NCBI GenBank assembly: GCA_947579605.1
Contig: OX388321.1
Coordinates: 16,483,614-16,547,613, forward strand
Direction: 5' to 3'
Length of the DNA: 64,000 bases
Source: Athripsodes cinereus
Lineage: Eukaryota > Arthropoda > Insecta > Trichoptera > Leptoceridae
Shown here: piece by piece, positions 8,310 to 19,339 of the stretch
Numbering within the stretch: position 1 is the stretch's first letter
Layout: every line of letters begins with the position of its first letter
The notes under the pieces: model-generated
Seen by the model: the letters and a program-made list of their open reading frames with translations, nothing else
Told to the model about the DNA's origin: nothing
The model's database searches: none
Made by a program: the position numbers and the translations under genes

Positions 8310-11039
8310 TGAAGATATTCTACTGGCTGACTTGCTTGTGAAAGACGCTGAGATAGAATAAATGTTCTTACTTCATTTTTTTATTCCAAAATTGTACATT
8401 CAAACAATTACTTTGTTTTCTTTAACACTCGGTCTACCGAATCTTAAAACAACGTGGATAAAAGTGGGTAATTTCAAAAACTCAATCAAAATGTACGGAT
8501 CAACTAAAAATTGGTATTTTAGAAAAAAATATACATTTATAAGTTACCCTGATTCACGCTGAGTTTAAAAGCTAGTAAAACGTTAATAACAAAATAACAT
8601 CTTTATGATCCAACTCCAACTCCTCTTGTCTACCCGATTTCTATACATGTACCTGTAATAGCGCTTCTAATATTATTATTATTTTTAATGTCTATATTTC
8701 GCTAACACATGTCTTTTGTTTCTTTTTATATCGTTTTGTTTTTGAGGATGTTACTCAAAGGTGTCAGCAACATTTGGTTCGTAGTTTTGATAGTTAAATT
8801 AGTAACGATTAATAAACTGTATTTAACATAATTTATAAAGATAATTTCTTACGACCTTTACTACAAGACATTTTTCAGGTTAAGAATATGTAACGTTAGT
8901 AATTGTTTTATCATAAACTTTTAATATAATAAAAAATGTAACCAGTTCTAAATTGCTTTTAAAATAATTTGTATGTATTCTCGTGTACAATGTTCATTCC
9001 TGTTACTGACAGCCTCATTTGTGGAGAATACCTTGATGTAAAATGTAGATACGTATTTCTTCACACACGTGCAAACAAATTGCCTTGATAAAATGGTAAA
9101 GTTAATATAAATAAGAAGATCTTGTTTTGATTTATGCCTCTTTGTTGGTTATCCAATTTTTCATAAAAAATAAAAATAAAAGACAATCGATGGCGGTCAT
9201 ACCAAAATTATTGACCGACTAATATGTTTTTTGAACGAACGATGATATAGCTTACCTTATAATTTATTCAAACATGTGATTTGCGATGGTTGATGACCCG
9301 CATATTTATTACATGCAGTTGATTTACAAGTTACTTTACACGTGACAAATGTCCTATTGGTTGGATATTTATCCACTATATGTCTCACTTAAAGAGCAAA
9401 TAAGTTGGTAGAGATGCTATGTCTTATGTTTTACTTGCGGTATGCTGAGGTATTTTTTTTTTATAATTACCAGTCTGCCAGCTACGAACAAATGCTGTAT
9501 CAAAATAACTGATAAAATCGTCTTTTCATTATTATATGATCTTTGCGTTAATTTTTTTTACGATTAAATAGCCTAGGCTCAATGGTTGTATACCTCTTAA
9601 TTTTTTCATGCCTGCAGTAATATTTTTACTGTTTTATGTGTGGAGGAAACAACATGTTTTACAAAATTGTTTCGAGATATAAATAACGTAATATTTTTAA
9701 TAGTGGAGGTGATCATATAAAAATTCCGGCAATAAACTTCATAGTTGACAACATTAAATAGGGCAATCTAGATACCTACGTGGTTCTGTTGTTTATAAGT
9801 GTAGTTCATTATTATTATATTTTTATGTTTTTTGTCAGCATAAATTGTATGAGATATAAAATTGTAGCAATTTGATGATATTGCGATAGTTTTTGAGGGG
9901 CATGTTTTTATCACCTTACATTTATTTTATATACCTAGTTAGATATTTATGGATTAGAAAAAAATTAAAAAAAAAACAAGAAACAGCTTTCTATGAAAAT
10001 GTACAACAAATGCTTGATCTTTAGTTTTTTTGGTCAATGATCATAATAAATGTAATTGAATATCTAATTACTTTCGGAGATAATTATTAAAAATACAAAA
10101 ACCTTTGGTCATCTTTAGACATTAAGTTTTATTTTCATTTTCGTGGGACTATTTCTAAACGATGACAATTTATAAAATAATTAATTTAGTTTATCATAGA
10201 TCTTTAGTAATTTTATGGTTTAGGTATATTCCATTTTCCATTCTATAGTTTTTTTCACTGATTCAAATTTAACACAAATTGTAAAACTCGAATTGATTAT
10301 CAAGTAGTCTTTGTAGAAATATTGTGTTTCTGTGTGTCAATTTATTTTATTCTTATTTTTCCTCTCTTCAATTATAAAATAATATAAGTTGATATACATA
10401 CACTAAAGTAACGTTCTTAGGTACAGTCGTTAACAAAAATAGGTTAGATTATGAATGAATGGTCCACAAGCCATCTCATCATTACAGTATTATGTTTTAA
10501 CAGATTAAATAGCTCTTATTTGTGGCTTACTTCGTGTTGTATAAATAAGATGATTATTGACGCTATTAATATGCAGTCTACGGTTGTGTTAGTAATAATT
10601 TATGGCGTTTCCCGCCTAAAATGATTAGTTCTGCATTATGTTATGATGGCGACATTTGTATCTGTCCAATACACGAGTAGGTACACTGGTAAAGTAGGTA
10701 CTTTCCACTTATACAGCTTTTCTCTGACTGCTTCTACTTACACGCTGAAACTAGAGTCAGGAGTGTTGAATGCTTGTTTGTACATTAACAACTCATTTGT
10801 GTTACGGTAAATATTATTTACTTATTACATTATACGTCAACTTTTTTTCGAAAAACAAATGCACATAATTGGTATTTAAATAATACCATGTAATAATATC
10901 AATTATAGTAAATAATAGGTATTTATTATGACTCAGAGAAGACGAGCCGTATTTTCTATATATGCAGAGAATTCATTGACTTCCACAAAATTTAGGAAAT
11001 TCTGTGATAAAATAGATAGATGATGGCGTAATCAGCTGA
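8310..11039. other. Long AT-rich stretch, no supported gene
   Basis: Low-complexity AT-rich DNA. A very diverged short RTE-A-derived copy may lie at 9275-9345 (TTTATTACATGCAGTTGATT), too decayed to assert. No exon-like block or RNA gene seen. Confidence 0.45.
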
Positions 11040-11053
11040 ACTATTCTATACTT

Positions 11054-11274
11054 ACATACATAAGAATTTTGGGTGACAGGATTTTGCTTGGAAAACTGGA
11101 GAGGAAGGGAATAACGCTCTCTGTGCGAACCAATTACGCGTTTTTCGGATTGGATTTAGACTTGGTTGTCAGTGAAAGCACATTCGTGCAATGGTGGTTG
11201 GTTTGGGATTTGGTTCCTTGCATCTTGGGTTCCTCGATTATGACCACGGAGCGAGGGTTTTAGAGGCGAGGGCT
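11054..11274 (-). mobile_element. Unclassified retroposed sequence with 14-bp TSD
   Basis: A 221-bp block, much richer in GC than its surroundings, is flanked by the 14-bp direct repeat ACTATTCTATACTT (11040-11053 and 11275-11288). On the minus strand it ends in CTTATGTATGTA, like RTE tails, so the insertion probably points left. I recognise neither the sequence nor the 64-codon plus-strand frame (11069-11263). It could be a SINE, a processed fragment of a cellular transcript, or the 3' end of an unfamiliar LINE. There is no A/B-box pair. Confidence 0.6.
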
Positions 11275-11288
11275 ACTATTCTATACTT

Positions 11289-12200
11289 GATGTTAATAAA
11301 AAAAAAAATTGATCCGAATTGATGTCTTAATATCAGTTTAAATTGTTCAATGATTATTTATTTTGTAAGCAACACAGCAAAATATTTAGTTCATTTTCAG
11401 ATGTGGTAGATATGGCACTTAATTAGAATTGTGATATTGAAGAAAAACTATTTTAATTAAGAGCTGTAAATCTACTGACCACTCTCACTTCTTGTGGAGT
11501 ATGCTGTAATGTTGAAAACTTATAAATAGAATCATTATGCAATATCTTAGACAAGTTAGTTCATAATTTATGTAGAAAAAAGTTGGTAGAAACAGAAATC
11601 ACGACCCATGGTCCACCAATTGAGAAAATAGTTTTGTGAATCAAACAAAACAATCATTTTCTTTTTGCACATTTTTTTCAGATCTCAAATAGATTACCTA
11701 CAATTTCTCAGCTATCATCAGTTAGAAATATAAGCAGAGTCGTTAATTAAAGTAAGTGGGTTACATTACTTTTGAGTTCGGTAAATTTATGTTGTTCAGT
11801 AAATTATGTGAGTCGGTAAAATGTGGTCTGTAAAATAGTTGACATGATATCTCCGTGTTGTATTCGTATTGGTGAAGATACCTAGTATTAGGTTGGTATA
11901 ATATTATTCTGTAGAAGTAGTAGCAATAATGTCTATACAACGACATCAACAGCTGCGTTCCTTGTTACAAATCGCTTCAAAACACAAATAAATTGCGGTC
12001 TACACAATATATAAATGTCTTCTTCGGTAAAACAGAATGTTGAGGAATTAATTCGTCCGTGAAATTCTTATTCTACTCATGTGAAAAGCTATTTTTAATC
12101 TTAATTATTATGGCACTGTAATTATACTTAAATCCATAGCAGAAGTAAATATATGATTATTTAGAAGTCATAAAATGAGTGTTCGTAAAATATTACGTAA
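11289..12200. other. AT-rich spacer, nothing recognised
   Basis: No supported feature. The frame at 11761-11949 has no motif or family resemblance. Confidence 0.4.
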
Positions 12201-12204
12201 AAAG

Positions 12205-12355
12205 ATATTACTAATCTTCAATTTTGCAATGAATTTTGCCACTCATTCTGAATGTCTTGCATTCTTACTTTTATATAAAAAAGAGCAATCTGTATGTTAA
12301 TTATATGCTATCTATTTCCTTACTATCTCACTTGTGAGAATCCGTGGTGGTTTTT
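12205..12355 (+). mobile_element. Short RTE-A-derived element, degenerate
   Basis: Contains ATTTTGCCACTCATTCTGAA, then ATGTCTTGCAT and a decayed CTATCTCACTTGTGAGAATC end, aligning with 48205-48330 in order and spacing. Confidence 0.55.
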
Positions 12356-12514
12356 ACATTGACCATAAAACATATTTTTACGCGTGATTTTGAAATGCAA
12401 GGACGACCCTATCAAAATATACCGTTCCACCAAGAACAGCTTTGAAGATTTGTAATGAACACACATGCCATCCTTTCAGTGCCACACAGTTTGAAATTCA
12501 GGATGAATGACATA

Positions 12515-12735
12515 TTGTGCATTGTATATGTGTGTATCGTCGCGTTAGTACCCATAATACAAGATTCATCTGAGTTTGGGACTAGCTCGATCTGTGTGAA
12601 TTGTCTATCCTCCTCCCCAAAACACGAGCTATGCTCAAATTGGGGAGTACTTGAATTTATTACTTTGTCATATGTTATTGTTTTGTTTTATTGCATGTAT
12701 TTTTTTTTGATTAATAAAAATATTTGAATTTGAAT
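12515..12735 (+). mobile_element. SINE body, headless, with (TTGAAT)n tail
   Basis: The segment GTGCATTGTATATGTGTGTA through CTCGATCTGTGTGAA matches in reverse the body of the tRNA-headed SINE at 59155-59392. It lacks the tRNA head and continues to a TTGAATTTGAATTTGAATG tail after AATAAAAATA. The frame at 12455-12727 covering it is not a gene. Confidence 0.65.
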
Positions 12736-12817
12736 TTGAATGTTATGTTATTGTTGAACTATTAAAGAAGTTAATCGTCTTATAAGTGATATTCATTATT
12801 TGTCTTTAAATTTCATA

Positions 12818-13067
12818 GAATACTTGTCTGAAAGAAAGGGTATGAGGAAGCGCGGGTGTCCGAGAACCACGTGGCTTGATCACGTGGATCAAATTCTCAA
12901 CGACGGCTGCGTGTTGAGTAAGAGAAACCGACGTGCGTGTATGAGAAACTATTTGAATTTGGAAGAATCGAAGGAAGTGTGTAAAGTTAGATCTGTTTGG
13001 CGTTCCATTCTCTCTGCCTACCCCACTTGGGACACGGCGTGAGAGTATAGTAGTAGGTATAGTAAAG
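12818..13067 (+). mobile_element. RTE-A 3' fragment with TSD
   Basis: A 5'-truncated RTE-A copy of 250 bp flanked by the 11-bp duplication TAAATTTCATA (12807-12817 and 13068-13078). It encodes only the last 74 or so codons, with GCPRTTWLDHVDQIL and SAYPTWDTA, in an undamaged frame (stop 13040-13042). It ends in AGTATAGTAGTAGGTATAG. Close to the 283-3343 copy in sequence but with several substitutions. Confidence 0.88.
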
Positions 13068-13078
13068 TAAATTTCATA

Positions 13079-13600
13079 AAAATTGAACACACGCTTTTTT
13101 TTGACGTACCAGCGATAAATAAAAAATGTGATATATAAAATTAACTTCTACTTACCTATGTCTGTTAATTAAAATCAGTTTGTTCTCGTCTGTATGTTAA
13201 TCTAAGAAATCTATGCTACTTAATCAAAGTCTGCACCAATAAGTTTAGTTGTTAATACACCTATTTTTATACAATGACCCGAATTTAATATAAACAAATA
13301 AAAGAATGTTTTGAATTACGAATGGAATATTCGAATTCCTGTCGAATCTATTTAAACTTCGAACGACATATTATTATGTACACGCATGGAAACATATGGA
13401 TAGCTATTTGAATATTTATTGCACAGAATACTTAATTTATGGATGTAATTTCAGTTTGACATTTGTTGAAAATGGAGAGATAGATCATCAATGTAAGACA
13501 ATATTTGAAAACAAAGAGAGTTGAAACTATGACGAAGATGTATTCTCTAGCATACGAACTACTTCGAGGTACTTTACTAACAAAATATTTTCATATTATA
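13079..13600. other. AT-rich spacer
   Basis: No supported feature between two RTE-A copies. Confidence 0.4.
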
Positions 13601-13607
13601 ATGCTTG

Positions 13608-14150
13608 CATGTGACAACTATATTTGGGAAATTTGTTCTCGAGGGATAGAAGATGCGATAGGAATATTGAAAAAAGTGACCCGTGCTAGAGTGAACGGTG
13701 CATTTTGGTCCATTCACATCAAAAACATGGCCAAAATGCTGATGCACAATACCTAAGTAGGTACTATTCTGGTTACCACACTTCTCGTATATATGCAAGC
13801 GACAGCTGCATAGTAGAGTGACGAATGAAAATATAAGGAGGATGAGCGGATGCGAGAGGAGTGTTGTGGATAGTATGCGTGTAAGTTAATTGCGATGGTT
13901 TGGACATGTGGAGCGAATGTATGATGAGGGGATGACGAAGAGAATGTATTTATCTGGCTTGACCTAGTGGATCAAATTCTCAAAGATGACCGCGTGATGA
14001 GAAAGACAAATCGGTGTAATTGTATGAGAAATTGCATGAATGTGGAAAGGGAAAGAAGTAGATATGTGAATATAAATTAATATGGCGTTCCGTTATTTCT
14101 GCTTACCCCACTTGGGTACGGCGTGAGGTTATAGATAGATAAATAGATAG
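13608..14150 (+). pseudogene. RTE-A relic with internal deletions
   Basis: Aligns in order with the last third of the RTE-A frame: GATAGAAGATGCGATAGGAA near 13645, GTGCTAGAGTGAACGGTGCA near 13683, the RRMSG-like region near 13835, GGTTTGGACATGTGGAGCGA near 13895, and the end TACCCCACTTGGGTACGGCG at 14103. The frame is broken by stops, and at least one stretch (near 13800) is missing. The tail is GATAGATAAATAGATAGA. No clear TSD. It is clearly older than the 283 and 12818 copies. Confidence 0.78.
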
Positions 14151-15056
14151 ACAAAACAGTTTATCGCAAAAACAGTGACTTCTTTCGATTAACTCATGTT
14201 AATTTTATAAAAAGGAATAAATAAGAAACTATGTCAAAATTTAAGAGCTAGGTAGATGGTAATTTACTTTCTCTATCTGCCCCACAAAGGGTGGACCATG
14301 AAGTAATAAATATTTATATTTGTCTTAGGTATATAACATTCGCTTAAAAGAATACACATTTACAAAAAATCTAGGATTATAAAGTTATATAATCGTAGGT
14401 TTTTATTATTATTATTGGATTATGAAGGATAAATAAAAAAAAATAATACACTAATTACAATCTTTCTAGGTTACAATCATGCAAGAACCGACAAAATTGT
14501 ATTTTCTTATAATTATATCTATTAGATAGTAACTAGATGTATTTGAAATTAGAATGAAGATTATTGAATGAAATATGCGATCTAAGATTATAAATCAATG
14601 CTATAGGAGATTTCTGTAGATTTTTCACATCTGTATTCCACATGTTTTGATCAGTAATATATTAATGTTATTATAACCGTACCTATACATAAGTAGTAGT
14701 AGATGTTAATATCAAAAAATATTGTCTGCTGATTTCCGAGCTGTCAGTAAAAATAATTTGAGAACGTCATCACGTGTCGGCCAAAGGAATGGATTCTACG
14801 AATAATTTACCGGATAATTTCCTCATTATTAATGATCGCTAAATTTAATATATTATTAAAACTACTATGGTTACCGTGATTTTTGACGGGTTAAACTATT
14901 TAATACAAATATTATATTGATATGATTTGAGATTAACTACGTATCAATTATTATATTTAATGTGCTTTTTCCCTGGTTTCGATGGAACGTCTACCATTAA
15001 CGAGCGATTATCTTAAACTTATTATCGCGGCAGGGAAAAAGTTCATTTAATATAGT
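14151..15056. other. AT-rich spacer, nothing recognised
   Basis: No supported feature. Confidence 0.4.
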
Positions 15057-15067
15057 AATTGATACAT
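15057..15067. repeat. TSD of the inverted RTE-C copy, left
   Basis: AATTGATACAT, identical to 15970-15980. Confidence 0.75.
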
Positions 15068-15969
15068 CATCATCATCGCCCTCAACGCTCCTCTCGGGAG
15101 CACAGGGCAGAAGATACTAAGCTTTGAAAACAAGTGTCTTAGAAGGATTGTGGATGTCAGATGGTATGAACCAGGGATGTTGCGGATGTCGATTTTTACA
15201 CATCCGCGGATGTGAATGCGGATGCGGATTTTTGAAGGCTCACATCCGCGGATGCGGATGCGGATGCGGATGTTTAAGATATTATAGAAAAAAGTAGGAA
15301 CTATCTTAGTTGGTAGGCCCCACTGTCAAATATGTGACGAAATTTTTGCTACAATAATATTATGGATTTTTTGGCGATTTTTTTTTTCTTTGTTATTTGC
15401 AAAAATAAAATAAAACCGAAAAAAATAAAAATGCGTCGGATCTTGTCACCATTATTTTCGTTCCCATTGGTTAATGTCAAGTGCAAACGGCACGCGCCTT
15501 TCGCCGGCCCCGCCCCATTTCTTTCTTGACGCAAATTGTCTTACATCCGCATCCGCAATAACATCCGCATCGATTATTGCGGATGCGGATGCGGATGCAG
15601 ATGTCCAAATACATGCGGAAGCTCCGCATTTGCGGATGCGGATGCGAATATTCGCAACATCCCTGGTATGAACATGTTACAAATGATGCTGTGCGCCGGC
15701 GCACCCAGCAGAGACCTGTAATCTCCGTAATACAGGAGAGACGATGGTCCTGGCTGGGACATGTTTTGAGAATGCCTAATGATAGTTGGCCAAAAAGAGC
15801 ACTGTTCCGTCCGCAGGGGTTCCGTCGGCCCGGGCGTCCCTCTTTCACAATACACCGTTCCTATGACAACGATATCAGAGCGCAAGAAATGTCGTGGAAA
15901 GAGGTGACGAAATTGGCAAAGAGACGCTCTGAATGGAGGAGGCTGGTTTCTGCCCTGTGTTCCCGAGAG
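15068..15969 (+). mobile_element. RTE-C LINE copy with 5' inversion, interrupted by hAT
   Basis: One insertion bounded by the 11-bp duplication AATTGATACAT (15057-15067 and 15970-15980). The left 45 bp (15068-15112) are the extreme 3' end of the family in minus orientation: a (CAT)n tail, then CTCAACGCTCCTCTCGGGAG. At a GAA microhomology this switches to plus-strand element sequence, which runs to CCCGAGAG at 15969. The plus part encodes RILDVRWYE, then, after the nested hAT, HVTNDAVRRRTQQ and later ERRWSWLGHVLRMPNDSWPK and SEWRRLVSALC. This layout, with the 3' terminus at one border and an inverted upstream segment reaching the other, is what twin priming during target-primed reverse transcription produces. 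Confidence 0.8.
15172..15665. mobile_element. Non-autonomous hAT element (494 bp) rich in GGATGC repeats
   Basis: Terminal inverted repeats CAGGGATGTTGCG (left 15172-15184, right in reverse at 15653-15665) and the 8-bp TSD GTATGAAC (15164-15171 and 15666-15673). Removing it restores the RTE-C reading frame across the site. Subterminal regions on both sides carry many copies of the hexamer GGATGC or its complement. The centre holds a GC-rich patch (CGCCTTTCGCCGGCCCCGCC). No transposase. Several overlapping frames here are products of the hexamer repeat. Confidence 0.9.
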
Positions 15970-15980
15970 AATTGATACAT
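15970..15980. repeat. TSD of the inverted RTE-C copy, right
   Basis: AATTGATACAT, identical to 15057-15067. Confidence 0.75.
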
Positions 15981-16630
15981 AGTTAATCTAAAATAATATA
16001 TATGTCTAGAAACTATTATATAGTCAAAGCCAAAAATGTAAACAAAGTAATACAAATATATTATTTAAAAAAATATTAATCTAGATTTGGTATTGGCAAG
16101 CGTGACTGATACACCTTCACTCTCTTGCAATACGTAAGAAAAATGCTTGTATTAGTAAGTGAATTTAAATTTTCCTGTTGGAAGTCCGATATGCTATTTT
16201 TAGACTACTGGCTATCTAATAGGAACATTTGATGCTTTAAGCACGTTTTCCACTCATAAAGTTTCTAACCCAAAGATATAGAAAATTCTCTTTCACACTG
16301 TTATGATGATAAAAGTGTTAAGATAATGCCTTTAGTAGAATGATAAACCTAAATACCTAAAAAACTGTAAAGTAATAGCTTCAATCCCACTACTTATTGG
16401 AATTGAAGCTAGTTACATACGAATATACAAAAGTGAGAACTGGGTAGTAGTTGAACCAACTAACAGCTTAACCACTTAGATTTAACATTCGTTTGTCTTT
16501 ACACCCACATTCATTTATTCATAAAGTTTCCAGAATAAGTTATACACTCTTTTCTGTAAGTTTTCGAGTATCTGCAATAGGCAGGTATTCGTAAAAATCA
16601 CGTAGGTATAAGAAATTTAACATGTTTAGT
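15981..16630. other. AT-rich spacer
   Basis: No supported feature. Confidence 0.4.
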
Positions 16631-16775
16631 TCAGCGATTAGGTGAGTATCCCACGCATCCTCAATATCTATTTTTCATAGCACAATAAATTAGGACAGCT
16701 TTTACTTTTATAACATCCAGTTAATCTGCTGGGTACTCCAATTGAAGGGCATGGCGTGATGATATAGAGAATTGT
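16631..16775 (+). mobile_element. Short RTE-A-derived element, degenerate
   Basis: TTCAGCGATTAGGTGAGTAT followed by a decayed body, then TTAATCTGCTGGGTACTCCA and GGCGTGATGATATAG. Order and spacing match 48201-48335. Confidence 0.6.
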
Positions 16776-16823
16776 GCTCACAAAACTATAAAACAGTTAT
16801 TATGGTCAACCCTTTGAAACAGT

Positions 16824-17092
16824 TCTGTACCTGAGAGCCATTAGGACTCAAGTGCATTTTTGACAAAAATGGCAAATTTACAAAAAAAGCAGAAATAAGA
16901 CAACAGTCGTGAGTCTTAAGTACAGAAATGCTTAGGGTCTGTACTATAGAGTCTATGTAATTACTTTAGCTGTAGGTACATTTATACTATATACAGCTTA
17001 TTACTAGTAAAATGTTGAGATTTTTTCGATTAGAAAATTGAATTTGAAAATGACATTTTGGTACTTAAGACTAAATGGCTCTCAGGTACAGA
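16824..17092. repeat. 269-bp MITE-like inverted-repeat element
   Basis: Perfect 19-bp terminal inverted repeats TCTGTACCTGAGAGCCATT (16824-16842; reverse complement at 17074-17092). The complementarity continues imperfectly inward by about 40 bp. No matching TSD is obvious and there is no coding capacity. Superfamily unknown. Confidence 0.6.
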
Positions 17093-17900
17093 GTTTAATA
17101 GTATTTCATGTAAAATTGATTTTAAAGTGAAAATCTTCATTGTTTTTAAAAAAATCAAAATAGATTTTGTGGTTTATTGATTTATAGTAACAAGACAATA
17201 TATGACATTTTCAATAATGTTTATTCCACATAATTTTATTTATTCTCGTGAAAATTATATTCGTAACATTAAAATAATAATAATTATTATTAAAATGTGT
17301 TTATTCTTGTCTGCCAGAATGATGTTGTTTACATTAATTCAGACATAAATAAATATATAAATCTGATCATATTCATAATGTTCATAATATTAATATATCT
17401 ACTCACAACACATGGTTTCTCAATAATGAAACTGATTGTTTTATATCGTATGAAGATCATTTCGCAATTCCAGATAAAATGTAGCTGCCTACTTCTGCGC
17501 GTGTTTATATCAAAACATGTGCAATTTATTAATTTGATCAGTCATTATATTATAATATATATTTATTTATTTTATACAAAGAGTACACCAAACATTATAA
17601 TATTTATTTAGATTGAATAAAAATAAGTCTTTTTTTAATGACAGGTGTATTTTGATTAGTCAATTTATGCCTTTTTCTACAATAGATTATAAACAGTTCT
17701 TTTAGTGCCCGATATTGTAAATTCATTTTTAATGTACTTAATTAGTGTATATTGTGATTGTCCTTCTTTTTCTACTTTTTAAATTTCCTTTACATAACTG
17801 CTTCATTCATTAATGGGAAAAAGTGGATACTTTACTGGTTTGCTTATTGTGTACACTTGTAATATTTTTTGTCTCACCTATTTGTATCTTTATTTTGATA
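17093..17900. other. AT-rich spacer
   Basis: Very AT-rich. The hydrophobic 104-codon frame at 17297-17611 is explained by composition (Ile/Leu/Tyr-rich from AT codons) and I do not call it a gene. Confidence 0.4.
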
Positions 17901-17919
17901 AAAGAAAAGAAGAATAGTG

Positions 17920-17966
17920 AGAGAGACGTCTTTCGACTTATCAGGTCATTATCAATCCTACTTCCA
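17920..17966 (+). repeat. Monomer of the palindromic (hairpin-core) family
   Basis: GAGAGAGACGTCTTTCGACT then TATCAGGTCATTATCAATC matches the arms of the inverted dimers at 28201-28391 and 61441-61645. A weaker direct echo (TTGATGTCTTTTGACTTTAT) follows at about 17982-18001, which could be a second, decayed unit in the same orientation. Confidence 0.6.
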
Positions 17967-18104
17967 TAGGTATTTCATTCCTTGATGTCTTTTGACTTTA
18001 TAAAAAAAAATCAATTGATTAAAATAAGTGGAAAGAAATCCAATTATGGAACTCTTCTTCTATAAATAATCTTTATTAGATAATCAATCCAGAAGCTCTT
18101 AGCT

Positions 18105-18200
18105 TTTATTAAAACGGAGAGGACGACTTCCATGTATATTACTTGCAGTTTGTTCCCTGATTATCTCACTCGTGAAAAATTCCGTGATAATAGGAATGAG
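18105..18200 (+). mobile_element. Short RTE-A-derived element, degenerate 3' part
   Basis: GAGAGGACGACTTCCATGTA, then ATTACTTGCAGTTTGTTCCC and TATCTCACTCGTG near the 3' end, resembling the tails at 22553 and 34100 in reverse. Confidence 0.5.
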
Positions 18201-18985
18201 TCTATAAACGAATACCAAGCTTTTATGATGCACTTGAAAGCTTACAAAAATGTGTGAAAGGCCTGTCCTATGCAATTCAAACTTCTAAAAATATAACACA
18301 TTAATATTTAGAATATTATGATGCATAGTTGCGATCGGAATATCGAATTTATTTATCTAATAATCTAATTGATTAATCAAGCGGCTGAAGTTGAATACAC
18401 GTTTCACTTTCATCACTATGCAATAGAATTATTACATTAATAGCGATATCTCGGGTTATACTACAATAAATTTATGTAGATATGTATTTAAGATACATAC
18501 TATTAATAACCTATGTAATATCTTCAATTTAATCTATGTTCTACCAAAGCTGATTGCTTCATAGTTTATTGTCGATAAGTTAAGTAAGACATTAAACTTC
18601 ACGTAGGTATTTAGTACAAATAAACCTGATTACACTAGATATCAACTCAAAATTGAAGCAAAGTTTATTACGTACATAAAAATATTTCGTTAATATCTAG
18701 AGATAGATGATAATTAGCTTTGGTGATAGACTACCCCAAATATGGAAGATGGCATGTTGATGCAGAAAGATAGAAGGAGTATGAAATAGAATAAATATGC
18801 AACAAAAACAAGGATATTAAGATACTTGTTAATAGCATCACAAATACCTACTGGGAGTTTCATTTTACTGTGCAACACAATATTGCAAATTTATATTCGT
18901 CTTGTAACATTTATATTATTACTATCTGACTCAGCAAACATTGTTCAGCCATATACATTTGTCATATACTAATATCGCCATTAAA
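18201..18985. other. AT-rich spacer
   Basis: No supported feature. Confidence 0.4.
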
Positions 18986-19250
18986 AAATAGGAGTTGATG
19001 GTAGAAGGGTGAAAATTTAGGGCTGTATGTATTTATAATGCCTCACCATAAAAGAAAATTGTCCAAATTTTTTTTTAAAAATAATTCGGGGTGGACCACC
19101 CTTAACTTTTATGGGTATGAAAAATAGATGTTGGCTGATTCTCAGGCCTACTCGATAAGCACACAAAATTTCTTAAAAATCGGTCCAGCAGTTTCGGAGG
19201 AGTATGATAACAAACACCGTGACACGAGAATTTTATATATTAGATTTTGT
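18986..19250 (+). repeat. Unclassified insect-type repeat
   Basis: Contains ATCGGTCCAGCAGTTTCGGA, then GGAGTATGATAACAAACACC and GTGACACGAG. Phrases of this kind (aatcggt.ca.c.gtttcgga) recur in dispersed repeats of many insects. The two opposing frames here (19128-19322, 19148-19339) are explained by that repeat. Class unknown to me. Confidence 0.45.
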
Positions 19251-19339
19251 TTCTCTTTCAAGATCATTATATCAAACTCCGATCTTGTTTCTCCATACAT
19301 TTGCATTACTCCCCGCTGTTGAGCTGTTCTGTTACCCAT

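Noticed and set aside
12455..12727. 90-codon frame
   Set aside because: Overlies a SINE-type body and (TTGAAT)n tail.
15474..15885. Overlapping frames on both strands rich in Met/Arg/Asp or Cys/Gly
   Set aside because: Produced by GGATGC hexamer repeats of a hAT element and by antisense of the RTE-C frame.
17297..17611. 104-codon hydrophobic frame, membrane-protein-like
   Set aside because: Composition of AT-rich DNA (Ile, Leu, Tyr, Phe codons); no start context, no conserved motif, no splice frame.
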